This document shows, in pieces, positions 22,366 through 34,616 of a stretch of 64,000 nt of DNA. Under the pieces are notes generated by a model that had not been told where the DNA came from, ran no database searches, and worked only from the letters and a program-made list of their open reading frames with translations. The translations under genes and the position numbers were made by a program. The stretch's first letter is position 1; every line of letters starts with the position of its first letter. This DNA comes from Collybia mongolica (Eukaryota > Basidiomycota > Agaricomycetes > Agaricales > Clitocybaceae), in contig JAAXNY010000004.1 in NCBI GenBank assembly GCA_013420905.1, positions 2,728,001-2,792,000 on the forward strand, in the 5' to 3' direction.

Positions 22366-24963
22366 ATGGCAACGGTCCTGCAGCTTGTAACGCGTCGGTC
22401 GACACGGATATCATTGTCCAACACATCTGCCGCCCTCCCCTGTCTTGGACCGCGTTTTTATGCCCAGAAGCCTCCTTCAAAGTCCCCAGCAGCCAAAAAC
22501 CCGACACCACAATTTCATCCGGCACTAGGGAATGCTCCTAAAGTGCACCATGAAGTTCATGAAGGAACGGCAGCCATAAATATACCCTTTAACCCTCCAG
22601 GTGCTGGCGCTGGTCCGGGTATTGGAGGAAGTGGGAGTGTATTTCCTCTCACAAGTTCACCTCTGCTAGATGCTTCGCTGACCACCATTATTGGATTGGC
22701 AATGGGTGAGCAATAAATATTAATGCCTCCTATGTTGTTACTGTTGTGGGATCTGCTGACCGTTATGGTGATTTAGTATTTGGCGGCGGGGTCGCATACA
22801 TTGCATGGTATAAAAAAAGGGTTCTAGATAAGGTAGCTTAACACCCAGAGTTTTTATGGCGTCATACTGACACGCCAATTTGAAGATTGAAGACGCCTTT
22901 GCTGCTGGATATGATCCAGCCCTTGAGCTTGCCACCCATCAAACCAAGAAATCCGTTCAAGTTCTTGCAGATGAACTGAATTTTGAAGAATCCCCTTGGA
23001 CTGAACACCTGCGGCGGAAAGAGCAGGACTGCATCGATCGTATTGTTCAAGGCCATGAACCAGGGCATTACTTCGTGCTCCTTGGACCTAAGGTTAGCTT
23101 ATATTTGCCACAAGTCATATAGTCGTTAAATAATCACTCTAGGGTTCTGGGAAAGGGACCATGATATTTGACTCGATGGCTGCATGTCAAGCAGAAGGTG
23201 TCTCGATGTGTGATGCTCATCCAGATTTGGAGGTCTTCCGATTACGCCTCGGAAAAGCTTTAAACTATGAGTTCAATGAGGACTCACAAACTGGTCTATT
23301 CCAAAGGCGTGATCCAAGAGAAGGTGGGCGGCCCAACCATTATCGGAGTTCTTGCCACTATTAACAACATTCTAGGGGGGGCGGCCCTTGATATCGAAAG
23401 AGGTGAAAACTTGTGTTCCTAGGGTTTCATCAGGCTCACACAAGGTAGCGTTAAACAAACTTGAGAAGGTTGCCCTCCGATCCGCTCGCCGTACCGGACG
23501 TCCATTGGTTCTGATCATCAACAATGTACATTTCTTCAAAAATGACGATGAAGGGCGAAATATGATACTTCAGTTGCAACAGAAAGCTGAAGCTTGGGCG
23601 GCCAGTGGTCAGTCAGTCCTTGTGTCAGTTTTTGGATCTATCTAACTATGGCTTATCAATCAAGGTATCCTAACCCTCGTGTTTAGTTCGTAAGTATGTA
23701 GCAATTTATCATCTCAACGCTTAACTGTTCACATTAGTGATGATTTCTGGCCTTTCCATATCATGCGTGCGTCGAACTACAGCAACTTATCTGCTGTTTC
23801 TAACCTTTGTATAACATAGGCAAGACGGCTAGTCGCATGCATGTCAGCTAATTCCATATGCCAAACCAGAGACCTTTTCTGATGTCCTCGCACAAAGGTG
23901 ATATCTATATATGACTTGGATACCAAGGAATCTCTCCACGCGGCGTCTCGCATGCGGAAGAACAGCAATGTTAAATCTATTGGCGAAGCTACGATTAAGG
24001 AAGCTGTGTCCATGGTGGGAGGAAGACTCTCGTATCTAAATAAGGTCGTCTCTCCATAATTTCAAGGACATTTCCGGCTCATTCCGATGCAGGTTGCAAA
24101 GTCGAAGGACATGATAAAAATGGCAAAGCATCTTATGTCTGTAGAGAAGGCGTGGCTCTTGAGTCAAATTGGTGTGTGTTCTCTGTCTGGTATATAATCA
24201 CTGTCTAACTGTTTCGGAAGGGCTTATTGCGGATTGTGATGATGACGTAATGGACGAGGTATGTCAATCGACCCTCGTGAAGATTTCTTTTTTGAATGAT
24301 TTCTTAGCAAAAATGGAGCTCATGCTCATGGCTCTTATTGGAAGAATTTGTAAAAATACGACGGGAGCAAGAAAGGGCACGCACAGAAGCAAGAGAAAAT
24401 GGTTTGATGGATATGGATGTAGAGGATGAGCTCCCTCTCCCGGTGATCCCATATGTGAGTGAAATTCCTTTCCGTGCTTACTCGTCTCATCTGTCTTTCA
24501 GTGGAGATGTCGCCAGATCATGACACGGGCTGATTTTATGGAAGGTTGGAATACTCATATCAACTGGGGTGTTAAAATAACCAACAATCAATCGACAGAA
24601 CTTGACCGTATTAACGTGATAGCAATAGATGTAAGACCCCCCGCGGAAACTCTGCGTTAAGTTGATGAATGCTGTCTAGGTCCATCACGATGTGCGACCG
24701 GATTCGATGTTGATTCTTCACGCTGCTCAAGAGGTCGTTGAGGAAGAAGGCTTCGACGAACTTTTGGAGAATGTTCGGGAAAGAATTGATGAGATTGAGA
24801 GTTTGCATAGGACAAGAGAATTGACGGTAAAGCCTAACTTGCTTATTTGGGATCATGAGTCTGATATGTGGATAATTAGTTCAAGGATGTAGCTCAAGGG
24901 GACCAAATTGTGCTGACCGTTGACAAAGGTGGTGGAGGAATTGTTGGTGGGAAAATTGTTTAG
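22366..24963 (+). CDS. Mitochondrial membrane-anchored P-loop ATPase with C-terminal winged-helix type domain
   Basis: Begins MATVLQLVTRRSTRISLS, a basic presequence typical of mitochondrial import. One membrane segment follows (TTIIGLAM then VFGGGVAYIAWYKKR, split by an intron at about 22705-22777). The ATPase domain has Walker A GPKGSGKGTM (split by an intron near 23090-23143) and a hydrophobic strand PLVLIINNVHFF in place of Walker B, with NN where DE is expected. A conserved-looking DDFWPFHIMR stretch and an IRREQERARTEARENG helix precede a C-terminal domain ending GGGGIVGGKIV at TAG 24961-24963. About 10 introns. This matches the fungal 'AAA protein, C-terminal winged helix' type, whose function is not established. 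Confidence 0.75.
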
Positions 24964-25321
24964 AAATTTGATCCTGGTACTGCCGTTCTTTCTCTCCGCG
25001 GGGAATTCTCGCGACTAGCTGGCTTTTCTTGCAATTCTGTACATGTTTAAATGGCAATAATTACCCTCAAAATATGGAGTTGGACTGAGCTGGTAGCCCA
25101 ACTCAAAAGTAGGCCATGCATTTACGACTACTACCCCCCCTTTTATGATGAATCTAAGTGATGATAAAGAGCAATATAAGTAGGTAACGTGTGGTGACTG
25201 GAGATAGGGCAACGATATGACAACGGAAGAGTTACTACAGGGTTGAACATACATAAGTATTGACGGTTATTGTTCACAACAAAAGAAATCCGTAATCTAG
25301 ACGGAGTTGAGGGGGATTGTG
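24964..25321. other. Intergenic between convergent 3' ends
   Basis: 358 bp separating the ATPase and NAB2 stop codons. Nothing recognised. Confidence 0.4.
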
Positions 25322-27564
25322 TTAAACGGTAATTGCAACAGGCTTTGTTTCGTCTTTGCTTGCCGCGGCCTCTGCGGCTTTCACCGCGTTCTCCGCCTCG
25401 AGTTTTCTTTCCTCAATCTCTTTCATCTGCCTCTCCAATTTTTCTTTAACACCAGCTCCAGGTCCGCCTGTATTATTAAATTTGACACTGCGGTGGGGGC
25501 TTGGCCCACCCATGGAGCCCATTTCGGGTGCTTGCATACTTACCAGCGGTGCATTTGTTGATAATCCACGGTGAAATGTAGAAGGCAAGACACGACCTTC
25601 AGGATGTTGGAAGAGGCACGTTGCACGAGTACAGCTGGCACCAAATCGACATTGTTGAGCGAAATGTGTGTTCTGATTCGAGGCATAGGAAGACCGAGGA
25701 GGATGCCCAAATGAACATCCAGGGCGGATACATGCGGCGCCGAATCGGCAAAGAATGGGGTTGTGAGAGAGGATCGTCGGGTTTGTAGGTTGGGGCACGT
25801 GTTCTGAAGTATAATAAAGTTTAGGAATCAATTTTCAACAACGTTCGAGATAATGTGTACCTGGAGGATTTAGGGCAGCGGGGCTAACATGCCCTTTGAT
25901 GCAGTCTTTGTCTTGGCAATCTTTTCCCTTCTCACAGGCCTCGTTGCTCAAAACCACACCACTTTCTGCTGTTGCGACGGGTGACGGATGAGCATACCGA
26001 CAATGGGTATTCGTGCACTTCAGATTGAACTTGCATAGTGTAGGTGATTGCGGCCGGTCAGGGATAGCAAAACCACCTCGTACTGATACAGGGGGAGATG
26101 CGGCTGCATTGACAGCCGCAAAAGAAGCTGTAGTTTCAGCTACAGTTGGAGTCGGAGTGGCGATGGGTAAATGGGCTGAGGTTGGTGCCGTCGTTACGTC
26201 TTTCGCATGGGGGGTGAAGATTTCACTTTTGGGTGGCGTAGATGAAGCAGGACCTCCTCCCCTCCCTCTGCCTGATCCTCGACTACCTCTGGTACCGCCC
26301 CTTCCTCTACCTATATTTCCGCCCATTTGTGGAGAACCCTGGAATCCATTGTTCATGCCACCACCAGGAAATACACTCATGTCCCCTGGCATCATGCCCT
26401 GCATTGGAAATCCCGGTCCGACAAATTGCGCAGGGTTCCCATTCATCATCCCCATAGAATTTGCCATTTGTGCCATTAGAGCCATCTGGTTCATCATCAT
26501 CTCCTGTAGCATCAAAGGGTTTGCCATCCCAGCCATTGCATTCATATCCATGCCACCAACCCCCGCCATACCCGGAAATCCTGCGGCCATCATCATGTTC
26601 GGATCTGAACTGTTGACGATATTATCAATGCGAGATTGTATTTCGTCGTGCCCAAAATCGTTCGACCCGACACCCCCATTTCTCCCAGCGGGTCCACCTA
26701 CGCGGTCCAGTAAACTCCTAGAGTTCGGCTGAGAGGTCATGACAGGGTGTGAAGTCCCATCGCGGAACATAGCTCGAGGGCCTGTTGGAAGGTCCGTCCG
26801 TCTTGATTTGTTCGGGTGACCGGGAGAAGGTGAGCGAGCGGATGCCAATCGTTTTTGACCAGATGATGTACTAGAAGGGAGTGCCTGTGACAAAGCCTGC
26901 TGGTATACACCGTTGCGGGTTGTGTGGGGAGGACGACGCGATGACTCATTCGAGGTATAAGGTGGGGCATCTCGTGCAGGTGTTGCCTCGATGTGACGTT
27001 CAGAAGTAGTTGGTTCTGGTCGTGGAGGATCATCAATTTCTGTCGCGCCTTTGGCTGCCTCTGCGAACAACCAATCCGTGAAACTATGGTCTGGAAGTAT
27101 AAGGCGTCAGTCGAAGTAAAATGATATCAAGTTATTATAAAGATTTACCCTGCACGTCAGGTCCAATTACTGTATGAAATGAGTTCAGACATGATTAGAC
27201 ATGCATCGAAAAGAAATGCTTACGCTCTTCTAACTCCACATTGACTTGGGCTGTAACAACAGGTCAAACACTTGTTGTGGTCAAAACAACATACTAAACC
27301 CACCGGGAGTTTTATTGTTGATAATCAAAATCGTTATGTATTCAGCCATAACAGGGTCTAATTCATGTAACCATGAGTGAACAGAGAAGTTTGGCAACGG
27401 AGCGAAGCTCACCAGCGTCTGGACTGTAACCCCTCGCAATAAGCTCATCCTGGATAGATTGCTACCAAAGGACACAATTAGCTCATAGTATTTGTGAGCT
27501 GTGATAGTAAGCTTACCTGAAGAGCCTCAGCACGCTCAGTACCGATTGTTAGGCCAAACGCCAT
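25322..27564 (-). CDS. NAB2: Nab2-like poly(A) RNA-binding zinc-finger protein
   Basis: ATG at 27562-27564 (MAFGLTIGTERAEALQ), then small exons giving the Nab2 N-terminal helical fold: SIQDELIARGYSPDA, PVMAEYITILIINNKTP, AQVNVELEELIGPDVQ and HSFTDWLFAEAAK. A long exon (25860-27080) carries a disordered linker, a methionine/glycine-rich stretch and an RGG-like block (GRGRGGTRGSRGSGRGRGGG). Zinc fingers follow in CX5CX4CX3H form: CKFNLKCTNTHCRYAH, CEKGKDCQDKDCIKGH, CRFGAACIRPGCSFGH and CRFGASCTRATCLFQH, then a charged coiled coil and the stop at 25322. Nab2/ZC3H14 proteins bind poly(A), limit tail length and couple mRNA processing to export. Four fingers are seen against seven in yeast Nab2. 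Confidence 0.88.
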
Positions 27565-28531
27565 AATTTTGGTGGTTTGAAGGTCAAGGACAAGCTAAGC
27601 GTTTTCAATCTCCGCCACAACACGGTTTGCTTATAATGAGCTTGCTAACAACGACAAACTGGAGTCACTTCCTTATGTCATCATTTGAATTCTGGGGGTA
27701 ATGGTAAGCTGTTGACATGGAGGAGGGTAAAGTGAGATGCTGTCGTTGCAAAACAAGATGGAAGTCGTTTTGTCACTGACTTTGTTGGCCCGCCGGGTGT
27801 TCGATTTTTTCTTGAGGTATTCCTCTATATTCGTTTTTTTTTAAAAGAAAACCTTTTGCCATTTGATCAAACAATCAGTACACTATTCAATTTCATTCAG
27901 CACATTTAATAATGTATCTGGCAAAGGAACGGGTCAGCACGAGGAGCGGATGGGAGAGGCGGTTGTTCACGTGGGCCGATTACCTCTCCCACCGCTTGGG
28001 TGTATAGTAATAAAACGTGTCGATAATTGTAGATCAGAGCTTCTGATTACACGAACGCATCCAACGGCCGTTGAGTGGTTTTCCCCGAGTTTCCCGAACA
28101 CGCGGCTACCTGTAGGTGCTATACGACACGTTCTGGAGAACTTTGTCGCCAAATCCGATGGGCCGCAGGGCGGAGTTACTCGGGGAACCGCTGAGGTAAG
28201 CCAGTCAGTTTTTGCTATTGGATGTGGTTTTTATGGGATATGACTACGTAAAGAGAGGGAATAAAATAAAGGAGTGGAAGACTTATGAAAATAGTGAACA
28301 CGTAAACGACAGGCAAGATGAAGTCTCGTGCAAGATAAAAAGTACTTTCTCCCTCTACATGATAATACAGGTCATCAGTGTCCAATAAGTAAGATGTGAA
28401 TATTTGCTTGTGATGTGAATGTGTGTGGGTATAATGTCCGTTTGGGTTCGATACAATGACATGGGATGTGCAGATGCAGAAAAAAAGATGCCAGTAAATT
28501 AATGATGCAAATCGATGAAAGAGTAGCACTT
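27565..28531. other. Intergenic upstream of NAB2
   Basis: 967 bp between the NAB2 start and the cyclin stop. A 126-codon frame at 27863-28243 exists but has no recognisable domain and starts in AT-rich sequence; I do not call it. Confidence 0.4.
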
Positions 28532-29600
28532 CTACCACGTCGAGGGGATTGCGAAGGCAAACATTTTTCCCTTCAAGGGGTGGATGGGAGGCATCATTTC
28601 CGTGATCGCAAAACTTGGTGATGAATCGTGACCGCGTATCTTGGCACTGAAGTCTTCAATGCCTAACGGCGTGGCCGGTGATGCTGATGAAGCAGGTGAT
28701 GTTGAATTGGAATAACTGGGCGATGGAGTCTCTGGGGTGTTAGGTGCGGTGCCCCACGAAGAAACTGATGTTGGTGATGATGTTGCCGGAGGTTGGGGGG
28801 CCTTTGTAGGAGTGGGATGTCGTTGTTGACCAAACATGGGAATGGGGCTGGTGGTGGAGTTTGGTTCAGGAATTGGTGTTGCAGAGGTGGAGGCTGCTGC
28901 TTTTGCTGCACGCTTTGAAACCATGGAAAGCGGATATGATGGATATGGGCCCTGAAGGGAGGCGAAATCGCGCGTCACCTTTTGCTCAAAGTTGGCAAGT
29001 ATAGGATTATCCACAGTCAACTCCCATTCCAAATAACTGCACATCTCCCTCTCCATCTGGTTGATCTCCCGGAGTGAAAACATTCCCTGTGCGACGATGC
29101 TCCAGGACTTGTTCGAGTATGTATCGTCACAAATGACCTTGGATGCAATCATAAATGCGGAAATAAATAGCCGATGTCCTGATGATCCCCGGGCCGTTGG
29201 AAAACGGGCTTTGAGCCGTTGGAGGAGGACCAGCGCGGCATAAGTAACAGATGGATGCAGCTTCGTCCGGTGCAAAGCGTATGCGATGAAATAGGGCAGG
29301 CGTGCCTGGGAATGGTTTGACGATGGTGGAAGATCCGGACATGCAAAGAGGTGGGTGATAAAACGCCCACTCAACCGGGCGATCACTTCATGACCATAGA
29401 ATGGATCGGCCTTGCTTGATGGCTGTCCTTGGGATGATGTCTAATAGTAATACCACTTTAGCAATTTTGATGGGCTGTGTATAGATTAAACCCACAGGAG
29501 GGACCGTATGGTAACGACTGCGAGGAGCGTTCGGATTGGCACTTGGATTTGGCTTCCTTGAAGACTCAGAGCGGATGTTTTGACCATGCGATGAAGCCAT
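28532..29600 (-). CDS. Pho85-type cyclin (PCL-like cyclin-box protein)
   Basis: ATG 29598-29600 (MASSHGQNIRSESSRK); a 55-nt intron at 29441-29495 joins RYHTVPP to TSSQGQPSSKADPFYGHEVIARLSGRF. The cyclin box follows: LPYFIAYALHRTKL, VTYAALVLLQRLKARFP, HRLFISAFMIASKVICDDTYSNKSW and INQMEREMCSYLEWEL, the order seen in PCL cyclins. The C-terminal 130 residues are Ser/Thr/Pro-rich and probably disordered. Such cyclins activate Pho85-like CDKs in cell-cycle or nutrient control; the exact partner cannot be told. Ends HPLKGKMFAFAIPSTW at TAG 28532-28534. Confidence 0.88.
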
Positions 29601-32038
29601 CAGAGGGACGGGTCACGGGAGATTGTTGATTATAAAAGCGGAACGGGACTGGGAATGGGAGGTAAGAAAAATGGTAACAGAGAGCGCTGTTATAAAGACT
29701 CGGAGAAGGCCCTGGACACGGACATGGAGAAAGATTCCACGAGTCGAACATGCAGCAGAAAATGATTATGTTTGTGAATAGCAAGGGCATCAGGGCATCA
29801 AGGCAGAAAAAAAAATTTGTCAATGCCGAGGTCCCAACAGTCAACCAATATTGGGATATAACCCCTTTTGTCCGGTCAGTTGTTTGGGTGCCACACAAAA
29901 GCAAAAGGCGAACTGCTTGTGTTGAATACTCACCAAGGAAGCCTTGTTGTATAATAGGTACTGTTCGGACGCGAAGACAATGGATGACCTTTGGAGAATG
30001 AAAAGCAGATTATGATCGCCGCTGGGGTAGCGCTGAAGGAGAACAGCTGCAACGAAAGGAAGGGGATGGTTCGGGGAGGGAAGGGATGACCATCAATAGG
30101 TGAGCTATATACTTATAGGAGATCACGAATTCGAAGGAGACACGAATCTTTTTTTTTTTTTTCCGATCCTTGGCGGTCAGTAGTAGCACAGCATCCAATT
30201 AGACTGGGGGGCAATGAATTGAACCATGCCCCAATCAACTGCGGCCCGACCCGACCGTGTGACCCGACGGCCTCCTATATAAATCAGCAGCGTCGTTACC
30301 TCATCTTGCAGTTCCACTGCCTAATACATACCTCAGAGTCATGGTTGCCTCGACTTTTTCACTTGTACCAAGCTATTATCCCTCCCAATCACCAGCATGA
30401 CCCAGAACACGTTCCATACCCGATATGAACCAGGTCCATCCTTCGCTAATCACTAATATGCGGGACCCTTCCCCTACGCAAATTGCAGATTTCGATTACA
30501 TCAGAATTTGAGAAAGGCTCACCTTAACCAGCCCGCTTGGCTGCTAAGTACTTGATCCTAGATCCATTGGGGCGTTCCCATATCTTAGACACGCTTAGCT
30601 CGTTGGTGTCGACAGTACACCTGTGGACCCACTTGAGACATCTGAAAAGATGCACTTATAATTATTACCTCCCATCTATCTAATCGCTGGTGATTCTTAA
30701 CAAATCATGAGCGCTCAATGCTCAGCATGCAATCATGCTGTTATGTTGTGAGCTGCCTCTCAGCTCAACATTCCTCAGACGTGTCGGATCTCAGCCGACG
30801 ATACTTAGATCCTCTTTCTTGCCGCATATATATGACAACGCGACGTAGGCCCCTTATCCTTATTTAGTCTTGTCACACTTTGAGTCATTGGCAGATCTTC
30901 ACATTGTTTGCATAAAAAAAGACCTGAGTTCACGTTTTGATAGTTCACCGGAAACCACGGCGGCAACGTCGTAATCCGGTCCAGACGGTTGTCTAGTGAA
31001 TATAAAATAACAAAAATACGAGATGTTAGATAATTACACACTATAATGTATACCCCCTTCTTGTGACATCATACAGTCCATAGCCCACAGGAGCTGTGCC
31101 AATCCATGATGAATCGATGACAGTTCGTGGTGACTTCTGACATTGGCCGAATTTCAAACTCAAGAAACGATTCGAGGCTCTGTATACATACTTAAGCATA
31201 GTTCACACCGAACATTTAATATTTATATTTATCGTCACCATCGTCCGGTAAGTTGTCCTGACTCCTGTTCCCCTTATTCTACATGGGCGGCTCAACTGAT
31301 ATATTAGCTTCCATTGCCTCACGGTCCGAACCATCTCTTTCGAGTTATGCGGAGTTGGTTGGACCCAACTCCGCAATCTCCTGGCACCATAGCTTGGTGG
31401 TAGTGTTATCGGCCCGGTCCTATTGAGATATCGTACAGCTGTGCGGCCACTCGTCACTTTTAGTGTTACGGTTCGTCGTATTCTACAGGCTTTGGCTCCT
31501 GAACCAGACTATCGTTATATATGTTGTAGTGATAGAACTACCGATAACGGATGATATATATTTCATCGCATCTATACCATACGCGTATTACGTTGATTTG
31601 ATTATGACGCTTATCATTCGAATGGTACAACCTTAGTGCCTGGGTCGTTAGTTTCGAAGTGAAGCCTATAAATCGTAAAATGGTATAAACCTGCAGAGCC
31701 GCCGTTCTTGTAACAGTCACCGCCCAAAGCCATTGGTGCTATTCATGTGATTACCGATGACGCCTACAATAGGATTACTGAGTGATAGTTTCATTGCGGT
31801 TTGATACAGTTCCGGTCGATGCTGTTCTAAATAAGGGATATTCAAAGACCTCACATTTCCTGTACTTAAATGTCTGTCCTCCCAGGTCAGTTGGGTGTTA
31901 TTACAGGACACAATGACATGGTGATCACATCCCTGGAATACCCTCAACCGAATATATATACTATATGAAGGACACATCGAACTCGATTTATCGTAGTCCA
32001 AAAAGCACTCACCAAGGTTCGGAGTCGCAGGAAGCACA
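29601..32038. other. Long gene-poor interval
   Basis: 2.4 kb with no supported gene. A TATA-like TATATAAAT (about 30277) lies 65 bp before an ATG (30342) that opens only 19 codons, possibly a decayed gene start. A 126-codon frame at 31717-32097 overlaps the acetyltransferase 3' exon and has no domain. A hairpin lies at 31349-31374. Confidence 0.4.
31349..31374. repeat. Perfect 10-bp inverted repeat (hairpin)
   Basis: GCGGAGTTGG and its exact complement CCAACTCCGC are separated by 6 nt. No neighbouring gene explains it; it could be a terminator-like structure or part of a small repeat. Confidence 0.45.
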
Positions 32039-32934
32039 TCAATCATGCTCGAGAAAACTCTTGTAAAAAATCCAAGCATCAACATATTCTTCACCATCCC
32101 CTTCCTTTCGCTTCAGACGGCCTGCTTGGGGGATCCGCCCCGCTTTCGTAAATTTGAGCTTTTCCCACATCCTGTGCAATAAAATCAGTAATAAAAGTAA
32201 GCAAACCCATTTCATCCTTCCAATCACCTTATTGATGCAATGTTGTTGACATATACAAGATTGAATACGCTTGCTCGATATCCAAGCTTTGGCGCGTAAT
32301 GGACATATGATTTGGCCAGAATAGAGCCAAATCCTCTACCTCGGTGTTGAGGTGAGATGACGAAACCAGCGTTGCAGATCTAAAGTGAATAAAAGTGATG
32401 GATCAACTTCAGGCTGTTCCTAAAATAACAGAAAAATGTTTATTGAATGAGCGCTACTCACATGAGATGAACGCCCAGGATAGTTTGGCTTAACCTAAGA
32501 AACATATTGAAGCCTAAGCAATGATGTCCATGATACAGGTTTGTGCAACCCACGTAATAAAAGCCGGCGACACAGTCATCCCAGGTTCTTCCGGACCTTG
32601 CACCTTCGATACTCAGTTCTAGGTCTGTCTCACTCTTCTCTTTTCGTCCCACCCCTCCGATGATGCCAATGAAAACATCCGCCGCAAAGAAGTAATCTTC
32701 AAAAGTGGAGCGTTCCATTGTCCCCTCCTGCGGATAAGTTAGTCCATCATCCACTTCTTTTGCGAAGATAGCAGTCAGATGCTCGATGAACCCGGGGGAG
32801 TGACGAGCAACTGAGAGCGTTAGATGGTGAGTAGTCAAGTATTGCGAGCCATCTAAATCAAAAGGCCAGATTCTCGAGGCAAGGGGGGCGCGATCTACGG
32901 AGTCAGGACGCTTGATGGCGCCGTAGGCCGACAT
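32039..32934 (-). CDS. Mpr1-like GNAT N-acetyltransferase
   Basis: Four exons: 32934-32554, 32494-32462, 32379-32228 and 32171-32039. The splices give DCVAGFYY / VKPNYPGRSSH / ICNAGFVISPQHRGRGFG / RMWEKLKF, continuous with the acetyl-CoA loop (Q/R-x-x-G-x-G/A as QHRGRGFG) and the SVFNLVYVNNIASIRMWEKL strand-helix of yeast Mpr1. It ends with YVDAWIFYKSFLEHD. Mpr1 acetylates L-azetidine-2-carboxylate and proline-related compounds and protects against oxidative stress; that substrate is inferred from resemblance only. The N-terminal 60 residues (from MSAYGAIKRPDSVDR) are less conserved. The second exon is only 33 nt. Confidence 0.82.
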
Positions 32935-33545
32935 GATGCTGGACCAGGACTCAAGAGTGGCTTATGTCGCCTAAGGATGGTATACACGATCGCCGAAATC
33001 AAGATGGTTACTCACGTGCGTGAACGCGTCACGCACGCCCGAGGACATTCAGCATTTGGATGGAATGGTTCTGACCAAAAAATATTGCTTTGGGAAATGA
33101 TAAATACGTTGAATAGTGGAGAAAGATAAAACTACGCATAAGCATAACATTGTATACGTTGCTTTGTAAATGCGACACGCGCCTTACAGTGGCTGGAGTA
33201 GCCCATATATCAGCAGAGTGTGTCGGTGCAACCCATATGGCTGTTCGAACGTATGATCAAGGGAACTTTGGCGCAGTGGGTGTGTCGCTTCCATCGCAGC
33301 TGAGCGCTGATGCATGATGGCGCACCAATGATTGAACGATGACCTGAATACAAATGGGAACTTGATTGTCCTCAATTTGACGTCGTGATCTCAGATCTAG
33401 CCGAGGGGACATTCGTCGGATTGCCTTCTTCTGGATGGATCGGTATCATCTCACACATAGAGCGCAAAATAATAATAAAACCTGAATTACGAGAAAATTA
33501 AATGGAGGACGGGAAAATGTGTTTGCAAGATGTGCACATTTACAC
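32935..33545. other. Intergenic, promoter of the acetyltransferase gene
   Basis: 611 bp between the acetyltransferase start and the TDA10-like stop. Contains the palindrome annotated at 33015-33037. No gene seen. Confidence 0.4.
33015..33037. promoter_or_regulatory. Palindromic CGTGCGTGA / TCACGCACG element
   Basis: Two 9-bp perfect inverted arms with a 5-nt spacer, about 80 bp upstream of the acetyltransferase start codon. The block contains CACGTG at its edge and ACGCGT in the centre, the cores of E-box and MCB sites. The symmetry suggests a dimeric regulator. Confidence 0.4.
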
Positions 33546-34553
33546 CTAGAGTTTCTCGATCCCAACAAGACACCTTGTCTCATCAACAAGGAGCCGGAGC
33601 CCTGCACCAGATGGTAATGGCCGAGAAGATGGGGCGGGTATATCTCCAAAGAACACATAACCTGGAATATAGCGATCAACGAAGCTAGAGGAATGATGAG
33701 CCACGACAGTCATTAGAAACAACTATGGTGGCAGACCCTTTCACGGCATCATCAGACATGCCGCAACCTCCGTTAGAAGCTTTCATGTAGTGCTCCTGCT
33801 CCAGGCGCCATTGATATATGATGGAATATTGAGAAGGAAGGATCTGAGAAGGGGTAGGTTTTATCTGTGTGAACCTCACTGTTGAGAAGGTACAAAAAGC
33901 AAAAATATATGGCATACTTGTACAAAGACATCGAAAACCGACCAAAGTTCTACATAGGCCTTTAAGACCTCGTTAATGGATTCTAAATCAACCTTCCTCG
34001 GAGTGACTGTAAGGTTTAGCCTTTCTCTCTCCTCGTTCCAAATACCACTCCATCTCGAGTCGAGTTGCGATTGGGAGATTGGATGAAAGCCAACACACCA
34101 ACCTTCGAGAATGACAAGATCGAGTGGAGGTTGAGTGGTGGTGCTGCTTTGAAGACCTAGAGGAAGGCGATCGCCCTGGCCGTCGAAGAGGCTCTTGTCA
34201 AACCTGGGCAACTCGACAGCTTCTGATTGAGATTGAAGTGCTCGCAAAAGGCGCAACCCAAGGTCGACGTCGTGCGTACCCGGTTGGCCTCTTCCACTCC
34301 ATAGAGGATTTTCGGAGTGCTGTCCCGCAAGTTGAACTAGGCCAGCATGGGGAAGATAAAGGTCGTCGATGGAAATGATGGCAACATTGAGAGAATGTGG
34401 TGAAGCGGAAAGCTGTGCTTTCAAAAGGGCAGCGAGAAACGATTTTCCTGAGCCCTGTGGACCTTGAAGGGCGACGAAGAGGGGTGCGTCGGTCACAGAT
34501 CTGCGACGGAGGCTGGGGGCAAGATGCTCAATGATGATAGCAACAGCATCCAT
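33546..34553 (-). CDS. TDA10: Tda10/glycerate-kinase-like P-loop kinase
   Basis: ATG 34551-34553 (MDAVAIIIEHLAPSL). Walker A is GPQGSGKSFL, followed by VAIISIDDLYLPH, GRGQPGTHDVDLG, LPRFDKSLFDGQGDR and LVILEGWCVGF, the ordered motifs of the Tda10/D-glycerate 3-kinase family. The C-terminal exons, after introns near 33865-33925 and 33680-33732, give the QWRLEQEHYM helix, then KGFVDRYIPGYVFFGD and the final LRLLVDETRCLVGIEKL. The frame needs both introns to reach TAG 33546-33548. The role is ATP-dependent kinase; the yeast substrate is not firmly known. A GTG-initiated extension upstream was not used because it runs towards RER1. Confidence 0.85.
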
Positions 34554-34616
34554 TATGTCACACCGTGACGAACGAAATTCGGTCACAACCCAGCCACGAC
34601 TCTCATTCTCGCCGCC
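34554..34616. promoter_or_regulatory. 63-bp divergent promoter of TDA10 and RER1
   Basis: The two start codons are only 63 bp apart, so both core promoters overlap. The gap holds the palindrome GTCAC-ACC-GTGAC (34557-34569) and a further GGTCAC. No TATA box. Confidence 0.5.

Noticed and set aside
27863..28243. 126-codon plus-strand frame upstream of NAB2
   Set aside because: No recognisable domain, AT-rich start, and the opposite strand is partly open too.
31717..32097. 126-codon minus-strand frame
   Set aside because: It overlaps the last exon of the acetyltransferase gene in another frame and shows no domain.
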